Positions 1 through 11,900 of a DNA stretch of 64,000 bases are shown here, piece after piece (the stretch's first letter is position 1; every line of letters starts with the position of its first letter). The notes under the pieces were generated by a model. The model was not told the origin of the DNA, did not search any database, and saw nothing but the letters and a program-made list of their open reading frames with translations. This stretch comes from Spongilla lacustris (Eukaryota > Porifera > Demospongiae > Spongillida > Spongillidae): assembly GCA_949361645.1 (NCBI GenBank), contig OX442420.1:220564-284563 (forward strand). Reading direction: 5' to 3'. The position numbers and the translations under genes were made by a program.

Positions 1-592
1 TACGCTGTTGATTATATCAAACGCTGCTAATTGATTTGTTGATTAGTAATAATTGGGGGGGGGGGGGGGGGGGGACGTCCTAGATTCATTTGAAATACCC
101 AACACTTGGCACAAAGGCCTTGTCCGTCGATACCTCGTCTCGGTCGTCGGGCTCGTCACCAATAGTTTTCCAAATGTAGGGTAGTTCCAATGAGTGCGCA
201 CCACGAGAGTACAAATAGATTGTCAGCAGATGTCAAGTAGCGTGAGATGGCCAGCCTACACGTACCAATCGTAGATCAGAGGTGGTCCAAGGAGCAGGGG
301 TAGTAAGTCGACGTACGAAACTCTACATATACGACAGTCTGGGACGAGGAAGAGTTTACGCTGAGTACGAGATGGTATACGGAAAGGTTTACAAACAAAA
401 ATTACAAAAGTATGCGATTACCAAGCATGGCTAGCGCATGCGCGCTAGGACCCTGTTTTTCGCCCCCGCAAGTTATTAAAAAACAGGGCCTGGGGACGAG
501 GCTAAGGTCACGTGTGCTTCAGCATTATATTTGGGTGTGGCCCAGGCGGAAAAAAAAAAACCCCAAAAAAAACCCAAAAAAAATTAAAACAA
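1..592. other. ERCC5 intron / flank without recognised exon
   Basis: No exon of the neighbouring ERCC5 gene could be recognised here in any minus-strand frame, so the next ERCC5 exon probably lies beyond position 1. A run of 20 G occupies 55-74. A-rich sequence at about 551-590 reads as T-rich on the minus strand just downstream of the tRNA gene and could serve as its Pol III terminator. Confidence 0.5.
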
Positions 593-663
593 TGCACTGC
601 CCGGGAATCGAACCCGGGTCGCAAGAATGGGAATCTTGCATGATGCCACTACACCAGCAGTGC
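593..663 (-). tRNA. tRNA-Gly (anticodon CCC)
   Basis: On the minus strand the 71 bases fold as a tRNA. There is a 7-bp acceptor stem (GCACTGC with GCAGTGC, then discriminator A). The D arm contains the A box TGGTGTAGTGG. The anticodon stem CAAGA/TCTTG closes a seven-base loop TTCCCAT, so positions 34-36 read CCC. The T arm contains the B box GGTTCGATTCC. The overall sequence closely resembles animal tRNA-Gly-CCC genes, which are also 71 nt. No intron is present and CCA is not encoded. T-rich minus-strand sequence follows as a plausible Pol III terminator. It sits inside an ERCC5 intron in the sense orientation, about 54 bp past an exon. Confidence 0.95.
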
Positions 664-716
664 TTTATGAAGGAAATGGATCAGAAGATAACCTAATGCA
701 ACACTGTGTAACTAAC

Positions 717-3700
717 CTGAATTTTTCTAAACACTGGACATCTTCCACTTTGAATTCTTTCAGAAATTCCATAGCTGAAACTGCACCAATGCCTGATATG
801 GAAACTCAAGTAATAAGTTATTGAATGGGTTCTTCTTCCACAATACCTTCCAGTCCATCAGTGTAGTCACTGCCAAGGAGGTATGCTAGTGCAATCAGCT
901 TCTTTTGTGGCAGCCCTGAGAACAACAATGATTATGTACACACCTCAGCTATACCTATACCCATAACAGCTATATGTATCCATAACAGCTACATGTATCC
1001 ATAACAGCTATATCCATAACAGCTACATGTATCCATAACAGCTACATGTATCCATAACAGCTATATCCATAACAGCTACATGTATCCATAACGACTACAT
1101 GTATCCATAACAGCTATATCCATAACAGCTACATTAACAATATCATGATGTGCATGTTTTACTGTTTTGAACCCTTTCCACATCACCTATTCTGTATTCT
1201 GTACTAGCAGACAGGAAGAGATTAGCGCTTTAGTGTTTAGGGTGCAAGGTGCAAAGTGCTGTGCACCCGCGGTGCAGTCCAGACACTCTTCATTGCACCA
1301 AACGGGTCACACACAAAACATTGAAGTGTACATCCTGAAAGGTGCCCACTTATTGTTTAGTTTCAGTCTGAGGTTCTTCTTTAAAACCCCCTATAGCTGA
1401 AGCATAGCTGAAGCATACATGTAGCAGAAGGAGGAAGAGCCCTTATAGGCCAAGGTATGGTCTTCTCTTGGTTGAAGACTCCCCACAAGCTACAAGCCAC
1501 AAAGACTACCTTCTTTGTGAACTGTCAACCACTGGGCCATGCTTGCGTACTGTGTGTACATGTATGTGTGTGTATGTGTGTGTGTGTGTGTGCATGTGTG
1601 TGTATGTACATATGTGTGTATGTGTGTGTATGTACATGTGTGTGTATGTGTGTATGTACATGTGTGTGTATGTGTGTATGTACATGTGTGTGTGTACATG
1701 TGTGTGTGTACATGTGTGTGTGTACATGTGTGTGTGTACATGTGTGTGTGTACATGTGTGTGTGTACATGTGTGTGTGTACATGTGTGTGTGTACATGTG
1801 CGCATGTGTGTGTGTACATGTGCGCATGTGTGTGTGTACATGTGCGCATGTGTGTGTGTACATGTGCGCATGTGTGTGTGCACATTCTGGTTATGTAGTT
1901 CCACAGAATTGCTATTGTGCTAGCAGATGTTACTGCATTGACCTCTGACCAAAACATCATGTACACGTTGTATGTCTAGCTTAGGACATGGTTCACTGAT
2001 GACTTGTATTGTGCTATCTGATGAGGCTCAAATGTCCAGGATACTACAAGCTACAATGCACCTGCTGTGGGCACATTTATCATTGTTCCCTTCGCCTCAC
2101 CAAGGGGTTCCTTTATCTCCTTGTCCTCTCTCCTCACCTAGCTGCCCCTCCTCTCCCTCCCTCACCTAGCTGCCCCTCCTCCCCCTCCCTCACCTAGTTG
2201 CCCCTCCTCCCCTCCCTCACCTAGCTGCCCCTCCTCCCCCTCCCTCACCTAGCTGCCCCTCCTCCCCCTCCCTCACCTAGTTGCCCCTCCTCCCCCTCCC
2301 TCACCTAGTTGCCCCTCCTCCCTCACCTAGCTGTCCCTACCCCTCCCTCACCTAGCTGTCCCTCCTCCCCTCCCTCAACCAGCTGCCCCTCCCCCTTCCT
2401 CCCTAGCCACCCCTCCCCCTTCCTCCCTAGCTGCCCCTCCCCCTCCCTCACCTAGTTGCCCCTCCTCTCCCTCCCTCACCTAGCTGTCCCTCCTCCCCCT
2501 CCCTCACCTAGCTGTCCCTCCCCCTCCTTACCTAGCTGCCCCTCCTCCCCCTCCCTCACCTAGCTGCCCCTCCTCCTCCCTCCCCTAGCTGTCCCTCCTC
2601 CCCCTCCCTCACCTAGCTGCCTCCCCCTCCCTCACCTAGCTGTCCCTCCTCCTCCCTCACCTAGCTGTCCCTCCCCCTCCCTTACCTAGCTGCCCCTCCT
2701 CCCCCTCCCTCACCTAGCTGCCCCTCCTCCCCCTCCCTCACCTAGCTGCCCCTCCTCCCCCTCCTCACCTAGTTGTCCCTCCCCCTCCCTCACCTAGCTG
2801 CCCCTCCTCCCCCTCCTCCCTCACCTAGCTGCCCCTCCTCCCCCTCCCTCACCTAGCTGCCCCTCCTCCTCCTCCCTCACCTAGCTGTCCCTCCCCCTCC
2901 CTTACCTAGCTGCCCCTCCTCCCCCTCCCTCACCTAGCTGCCCCTCCTCCTCCTCCCTCACCTAGCTGTCCCTCCTCCCCTCCCTCACCTAGCTGCCCCT
3001 CCTCCCCCTCCCTCACCTAGCTGCCCCTCCTCCCCCTCCCTCCCCTAGCTGTCCCTCCTCCCCCTCCCTCACCTAGCTGCCCCTCCTCCCCCTCCCTCAC
3101 CTAGCTGCCCCTCCCCCTCCCTCACCTAGCTGCCCCTCCTCCCCTCCCTCACCTAGTTGCCCCTCCTCCTCCTCCCTCACCTAGCTGCCCCTCCCCCTCC
3201 CTCACCTAGCTGCCCCTCCTCCTCCTCCCTTACCTAGCTGTCCCTCCCCCTCCCTTACCTAGCTGCCCCTCCTCCCCCTCCCTCACCTAGCTGCCCCTCC
3301 TCCCCCTCCCTCACCTAGCTGCCCCTCCTCCTCCTCCCTCACCTAGCTGTCCCTCCTCCCCCTCCCTCACCTAGCTGCCCCTCCTCCTCCTCCCTCACCT
3401 AGCTGCCCCTCCTCCCCCTCCCTCACCTAGCTGCCCCTCCTCCCCCTCCCTCACCTAGCCCCTCCTCCCCCTCCCTCACCTAGTTGCCCCTCCTCCCCCT
3501 CCCTCACCTAGCTGCCCCTCCTCCCCCTCCCTCCCCTAGCTGTCCCTCCTCCCCCTCCCTCACCTAGCTGCCCCTCCTCCCCCTCCCCCTCCCTCACCTA
3601 GCTGCCCCTCCTCCCCTCCCTCACCTAGTTGCCCCTCCTCCTCCTCCCTCACCTAGCTGCCCCTCCCCCTCCCTCACCTAGCTGCCCCTCCTCCCCCTCC

Positions 3701-5938
3701 CTCACCTAGCTGCCCCTCCTCCCCCTCCCTCCCCTAGCTGTCCCTCCTCCCCCTCCCTCACCTAGCTGCCCCTCCTCCCCCTCCCCCTCCCTCACCTAGC
3801 TGCCCCTCCTCCCCTCCCTCACCTAGTTGCCCCTCCTCCTCCTCCCTCACCTAGCTGCCCCTCCCCCTCCCTCACCTAGCTGCCCCTCCTCCCCCTCCCT
3901 CACCTAGCTGCCCCTCCTCCCCCTCCCTCACCTAGCTACCCCTCCTCCCCCTCCCTCACCTAGCTGCCCCCTGATGCCCTCCATGGTGTACTTCTCAGGA
4001 TGATGGTCTTGGGAGAAGAAGTGCCTGTACACAGTGGACCCTCCAAACAGGAACACATCGTTGTCATCGGTGATGGTCCCATTGGTTAGCCCTAGCAGCT
4101 CCAAGGTGGCACACTGGGCCTCTGCCTCCCCTGGGCTGAGGAGGTAGGGGATGCCAAAGAGGGCTAGCAGTTCCTGAAGAGGGGGAGAAGAGGGGAGGAG
4201 AGGGTGTGGTGTGATAAGATAAGGCAGATAGGGTTTCCAGTACTCTACAGTGTCAACTTTATAGGATTAAAGGCATGCACATTCATTGGCAATTAGTGTG
4301 AACTTGTGTACAAATGTAGGGTATGTTTAATGGTGAATTACATTTGAGATAAAATCTAATCATAACCACTATTGTCCAAGCCTACACTTCTATCTAATGA
4401 ATATGCCTCATCAATGTTACTTTCCTTAACAGTCAAATAAACGGTTGGCACTGTGTACACGTGTTGATAGTTGTTGATATACCACTGTTATTGATATTGA
4501 ATTTGATGAGGTGTGTAGGGGGCTGTGCAGAACTACAGATAGCCCTTGTGCATTCATGGCGTCTTCATTAGCACCGGAATGTCATAAGATGAGTATGTGT
4601 GGCTCGCAAAACAGATACTGTATAATGAGATGAGGTATGGTGAATTACGATATCGCTTAATTATAAATCCAACTTACTGCCCAGCTGCAAATGCCCATGT
4701 ACACAAATATGAAAAATGGTCCAAACCTTCCACACACCATATGACCACACCACTCAACTCACCCTGGCATCCTGGTACATGTGTGACTCCACAGTGGCCT
4801 CCTCCCTCATCTCCCTCCTCCTCTCCTCCTCCAGCCTCTCCACTTCCACCCTCACCTGGTCCCTGGCCACACCCACTGGGAGGCTAAAGAGCGCTTCCAT
4901 CTCATCATTAACTGCCTCTTCAGGTGCACTCCTATTAGAGATGGGTGCGCTCCTATTAGAGGATGGCCCTTCACCTTGATTGACAGCACCACAATGGATG
5001 ACCTCCACTTCATGCTGGTCCTTATGGGCCACGCCCTCATCTTCTGACTCCTCCCCTTATGGAAAGAGATGTCCACAGATATGGTACTGCTACACCATCT
5101 ACCTATCCCACCCACTCCCCACCTAACCACACTCCCATCCCACCCCCAATCTATTCCCCATCCCACCCCCAATCTATTCCCCATCCCACCCCCAATCTAT
5201 TCCCCATGTATTCCCAAGTACCTTAAACAATACCTGAATAACAGTTAGTGTTTACACTAGGGAGGCATAACAGTTGAATAAATGTAAACACAGCTAAATG
5301 AACAGTCCTTTGGAGAAAAAAAACAGTAAACACTGCTAAATTATATACAATGTACATGTACATGTACATGTACCATAACTATTCTGAACCAGTTTAGAAT
5401 GCGATACGTAAAGGTAGCCTTGGCTGGTCAACAAAACTATAGTTCAATCGCTTAGGCAGTTTGTAGGTTGACCCCACAAGCGGGTGTCCTTTTTACACAT
5501 ATGCGGTCAACATACATGTAGCGATAAACAGTGAAGCCATGTTGGATTAGCGTACACACAGCGCAAAACAGCGGTAGGGACTTGGGGCAAACTTTCCCTA
5601 ATTTTTACCCAACCAAATTAGACACCCCTTTGCAGTAAAGCAACAGGTATTTAAGTACACCTAGAGTAACACCCTTTTTTCTCGTCAATATTCTACTGAC
5701 ACAAATTCGCCAATATTGTATCCACCACTTTTCTGTGCTATATGCGGTACATGATTATACAGTTAATAACCATAGTTATAAATACAGTTAATAATCAGTT
5801 ATAAATAATCATAGTTATAAATGAATTAAAAGAGAAGACCTGCCCACCCACAGACTATGCAAATCAACAATGCAAGCATACGCACAATCACATCCAGACA
5901 CACACATATACTGTACATATACTAGACACACATATACA

Positions 5939-5998
<60 letters not shown>

Positions 5999-8900
5999 AC
6001 CGCTTAGGACATAAGATGAGGCATTATCTTCCAGGGTAAACAAGACAACCTTAACACCATCACCAGCTAACCTTAACACCATCACCAGCTAACCTTAACA
6101 CCATCACCAGCTAACCTTAACACCATCACCAGCTAACCTTAACACCATCACCAGCTAATCTTAACACCATCACCAGCTAAGCTTAACACCATCACCAGCT
6201 AACCTTAACACCATCACCAGCTAACCTTAACATCATCACCAGCTAACCTTAACACCATCACCAGCTAACCTTAACTCCATCACCAGCTAACCTTAACACC
6301 ATCACCAGCTAACCTTAACACCATCAACAGCTAACCTTAACTCCATCACCAGCTAACCTTAACACCATCACCAGCTAACCTTAACACCATCACCAGCTAA
6401 CCTTAACACCATCACCAGCTAACCTTAACACCATCACCAGCTAACCTTAACACCATCACCAGCTAACCTTAACTCCATCACCAGCTAACCTTAACACTAT
6501 CACCAGCTAACCTTAACACCATCACCAGCTAACCTGAACTCCATCACCAGCTAACCTTAACACCATCACCAGCTAACCTTAACACCATCACCAGCTAACC
6601 TTAACACCATCACCAGCTAACCTTAACACCATCACCAGCTAACCTGAACTGGTTATAAACTGCACACTGCTATCAGTTATAAGCATTGAAGGGCCCATCC
6701 CATGGGGTCCTGAGGGGGGAGAGGATATCCCGAGGGGTCCTGAGGGGGGAGAGGATATCCTGAGGGGTCCTGAGGGTGGAGAGGATATCCTGAGGGGTCC
6801 TGAGGGTGGAGAGGATATCCTGAGGGGTCCTGAGGGTGGAGAGGATATCCTGAGGGGTCCTGAGGGTGGAGAGGATATCCTGAGGGGTCCTGAGGGTGGA
6901 GAGGATATTCTGAGGGGTCTTGAGGGTGGAGAGGATATCCTGAGGGATCCTGAGGGTGGAGAGGATATCCTGAGGGGTCCTGAAGGTGTGGCAGACATAA
7001 TAGCAGCATATGTACAATGTATTACTAAACATAGATCACTGCATAGTCATGTGACAAAGAGATGCCATGTGATATGCACACACCTTCTACATGTACATCC
7101 TGTCCAAGGGTTACCATGACACCTGAACGTGAAGATGATTCATCTCCAGGCCTCTCAGAGCCAGCAATGCCAACAGCCTCCGAGCCAATCACTCTATCCC
7201 CTTCTTCAGAACTAACAACCACACCTTCCCTTCCAGTAGTCAAGGAAAGACATAAAGGATGGTGGGTCGATGATGTACCTTCTTCCATAGCAACCACAGC
7301 ACTGGTAGAGGAGGGGTTGGTAGCAGTCAGAGTGCCACTATGGAAGGGATTGGTGGAGATTGCAGGAGATAGAGGGGTGGCCATTTTATCACTGATAGCA
7401 GGCCAGAGGTCACCTTTAGTAGCCACATGGGGACCATGGGGACCAGCAGAGGAACATGCGAGTTTGGGGTGAACAGCAGGGGGGTTACCAGTAGTACTGT
7501 GATCCCCTTTGGCCCCTCCCATCTGGATACTGAGGGACTGTGATGAGATGGCTATCTCCCTCATGTCAGAAGGTACAGCTCTGTCTTTCTTGATGTCAAC
7601 AATCTTGTTCACATTTTCCATATCCACACTGGTGACAAGGATTGGTTCCAAGTCCCTGGATATCGGAACAGGCCCATGCTCTGATGACTCCAAACAAACT
7701 TCAGAACTTGAGTCTGGATGAAAATTTTTTCACTTTCAAGTCACCATGACAACAGGCTTACCTCTGTCTTTTACGGAAGACTCCAGACCACTCCCCCTCA
7801 CCAGGATGTAGTGGGTGTGGTCACTAGACACCACCCTGTTGGTCTCCACATGGTGGACATTGGTTGTGTTCCCCACGGTAACGGCAGCCTCACTAGACTT
7901 CAGAACATGCCTAACCTGTTCTAGCTTCTGGGAGATCCTGTTCCTCTTCACCAGTCGTGCCAACTGATAGTTAGAAAAGTCATCAGCTACCTGTGGAAGG
8001 AAAGAGAGGTAGTGTAGGCCTCATCCCCAACCCTTTCCAGCAGCTGCATCACTCCCCTTGACAACTCGGGTCCCCCTACCCTTCCCTTTAACTCCATCAC
8101 TCCCCCTGACAACTCGGGTCCCCCTACCCTTCCCTGTAACCCCATCACTCCCCCTGACAACTCGGGTCCCCCTACCCTTCTCTCTAACCCCATCACTCCC
8201 CTTGACAACTCGGGTCCCCCTACCCTTCCCTTTAACTCCATCACTCCCCCTGACAACTCGGGTCCCCCTACCCTTCCCTCTAACTCCATCACTCCCCCTG
8301 ACAACTCGGGTCCCCTACCCTTCCCTCTAACCCCATCACAGGCCCGTAGGCTGGTCGGGAGACGGGGGGGTTCGGGAAAGCAATAAGGTGGAACTGATTA
8401 AGAGCGGTGGTGGGAGCAGGAGGGGGCATAGCCCCCCTCTCGCCCAGCTAGGGGGTATGAGGGAGCGCTGTAAGCTCCCCCATTGGGGTCTGAAACATGG
8501 ATAGCCCAGTTTGTGTTCCCGATCAATAATGAAGTACATGTACATGTATAGGTGGCTTGAACTTTCGGGCGATTTGTCATATGCAACTCATGATCAAATG
8601 ACTACATGTAACAGTATGCATGGGTAAAAGTTCCGCAATTCTGATGGTTTGCGGAACTTCTACCCATATTCATTTGAGTTGCATGGGAACCCGTAATTTA
8701 ATTCACGGACCCTCCCCCTGTTCCGCTGCTGCTGTTTGTTGTGGGCGGGACGCGGTAGGTGGGTGCCCCATTTAGAATGCATGTATTGTTATCTCATTCT
8801 CGTGGGCTATACATGTATAGAAGTAAGGAATAAATTATTTTGATGGCAAGCAGAACTAGTTCCGACGAGCGTGGGGGGGGGGGGGGTCGACCGAACCCAC

Positions 8901-11900
8901 CGACCCCCCCCCAGCCTACGGGCCTGCATCACTCCCCCTGACAACTCGGGTCCCTCTACCCTTCCCTCTAACCCCGTATATACACCTGCAGTAAGTCACA
9001 TGGTAAACCTCTTAGCGCCTTAGGACAGTTTCCCAAAATGCAGCCATTCAGGTTTTGAAAGCCATTCAGTGCTGTGAACAATGTTTGCAACATAAGTGTA
9101 AGTGTTGATCATTGACTTCTTTGACCACCATAAGCTTTCAAAAGCTTTCAACTACAGCAAAGCTTTCAACCACGCACAACAGCTAATACAATACATGTAC
9201 ATAATCAAGAACTACCACAATAATTACACTGGATTATGATCTTTGATCAGATACAGTAAAATAGAACTTTACATGCTATGGGTAAAATTTGTGATTGATT
9301 CCAGCTATTGAATTCACTTTTCACCAGGTCACTCAACACTTATATGTGGGGGCCTCCATCCAGATGTTACTCTAAACATGGGCAACGGATGGGTTCTAAC
9401 TAGATGTGTCAACGTTAGCGCATTTGACCCACGTGTGACCTTGGCAGAGCTTTAAAACTTCAAGTTGACTGCTTTGAGTACATGTATATATATATAGCCT
9501 TAGGAGGAAGTGAAGTCTTATATGTTAGCACTGTCTTCTTTACTTATACATGCAGATGATTTACAAATGCTAGGTAAATCTATGATTAACTCCCTTAAAG
9601 GTAGCCATCATATGTTGCCTTCATGCATGTTATGCAGCTAGCTAATCTTAAAGGTGGGGCACGCTAGCTTTAGTGAACATCCAATGAATATTCTCTGGCC
9701 ACAAGCAGTGACCAATAAAAGGGGCTATTTAAGGCTTGGTTGACCAGAGGTGACCCTTGGCTTGGTGTGACCAGAGGTGACCAGGGTGTGACCAGAGGTG
9801 AACCAGGGTGTGACCAGAGGTGACCCTTGGCTTGGTGTGACCAGAGGTGAGGGTCTGTAGATTGAAGGTGATGACCTCCTCTGACAAGGTGCAGGTGTGT
9901 GTACATTGGACCAGGGGGAGGGTGATGGGTTGGGAGGAGGTAAGTGCTGACCTGGGGGAGGGTGCTGGGATGGTGATAGGTGTACTTCTCATATCTCTGC
10001 TTCTCCAACAGGAGGTCATGTTGGGTCTCAGGAGGAAGACAAGCAAACTGTTCAGAATGGACATCCAGGCCAGCCAGCTCTTGATGGTACAGGTCTGGTG
10101 CATCATCACCATGGATACCACCATCACCATGGATACCAGCAGATGAACTGTAAGATACACATTACATGACCACATTCAACCACAGAAAGAAAGAAACATT
10201 TTCACCTTCACATTTCACATGCCACTACACTGTACAGAATTGCATTTTCTAAATAAAGCACACCACACAGCTACCTACACAGTAGTAAGTACTGTAGTAG
10301 TAGAGTGAACATCTTTGAGATTTAGTCAACCTACAAGCCAGACCTAAGCAACAACAACTTGAAGCAGCCTACAATCCAGCAGAGAAGGCCACCTCATCAA
10401 TATGATAAAGCTTCTGGTCCCCAGGCCCCCTCATTGGCCCACTCAACACACAGCCCACCATCTGTACCCCTACAAGTCAGGGAAGTTCAGGCACAATTAC
10501 GATACACCATTTGCAATGACTACCACAAATTGGTGAACATTGCCAGATCAGATGCACTTGATACCAAACTTCCTGACACCCTTGAAGCTACCAGTGAGAA
10601 GGGGGAGTGGCTTCCACATTGGCTTTCTGCCCTCCCAATTCAAGAACTTGATTTTGCCATGCACAAAGGTTGTCCTATGTCTTCACTATGGATGCTCTAT
10701 GTCTTCACTATGGTTGGGGTTGCCCTATCCCTAGAAACTCTCAAATAGAACCCAAAAAAAGTTTAACTTATCGTACGTTTCTTTGAGACATCCAGTGCAC
10801 AGATGTTGTATACAGCATCACACTACAGATAGAATCCCAAACACAAATGTTTAGAGTGGAAGCTGTAGCGGAACTAAGGCAGTGCGATTACGGGGATATA
10901 TCAATGGTAAACATTTATAGCTTTATTCTATGTGATAGAATAAAATGGAGGCGGACGCTAGTGTAATTTATGCCTTGAAAGTGCGTATGGCTTAACTGAA
11001 ATGAGATTATAGTCAATTTATAGATATAGCTGTTCAGCATTGAGTAATAATCACGCAGTACTAAAAATTTTCTAGGGCTATGTCTTCACTATGGTTGGGG
11101 GTGTAGCCCTCAAATTGTGTATGTGGGAACGCATTTTCAGTGGAGCATGGTCCAATAGTGCTTGTGATGACTAGTGGCTACCCATCTAGACATGAGGTCT
11201 ACAAAGCTTTTTTATTGTCTGAACTCTGAAATACGCCACAATGTGAGCATTGTACCCCTCACTGGGGAATTTTTAAAGTACAAAACTTCAATCTCTGCAG
11301 AGGATGCTCACCATCTGCAATAGATCTCCGGGGTGAAAACAAACAAAACACCTTTATTGACGTCAGTGTATTTAACCCCTTTGTTAAGAGCCACGCCAGA
11401 AAACCATTACCTCGATGCTCTATATGAAGAAGAAGAAGGCCTATGACATGAGAGTCCGGGACGTAGGCGGGAAGTAGAACATGGACCATCCTCACCATGT
11501 GTGCATGTTTACTCCTTCCACAGTCCCTACATGTAGGTCCAACAGCCACAGCTGTATGCAAACATATTGCCTCAATGATTGCTGACAAACAGGAGGAAGT
11601 CTACAGTAAACTGACTATTTTGGCGTCACTGCAATATTGGATTTTCATTGCTCCTGTATGGTCACCTCAACTTGTCCCCTGTACGCACTAATGCAAGGGC
11701 TCTCCTTATGAGGCTTCCTCTTGACCCAAGCATAACTCCTTACATTGTAACCGATTTACTTGTTTGTTCAGTGCACTGCTCGCTGTTATGTGTTCAGTAC
11801 ACATAACGGGGGAATTCCATAAGTACACATGCACATGTGTAGAATAAGTAGTACACATGTGACGTGTCAAATGATATTAAGTTGATAGTTCTTCAGTTAC

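Noticed and set aside
1457..1966. Several 110- to 163-residue ORFs rich in Cys/Val or His/Thr
   Set aside because: Open only because of the (TG)n repeat; present in all frames on both strands.
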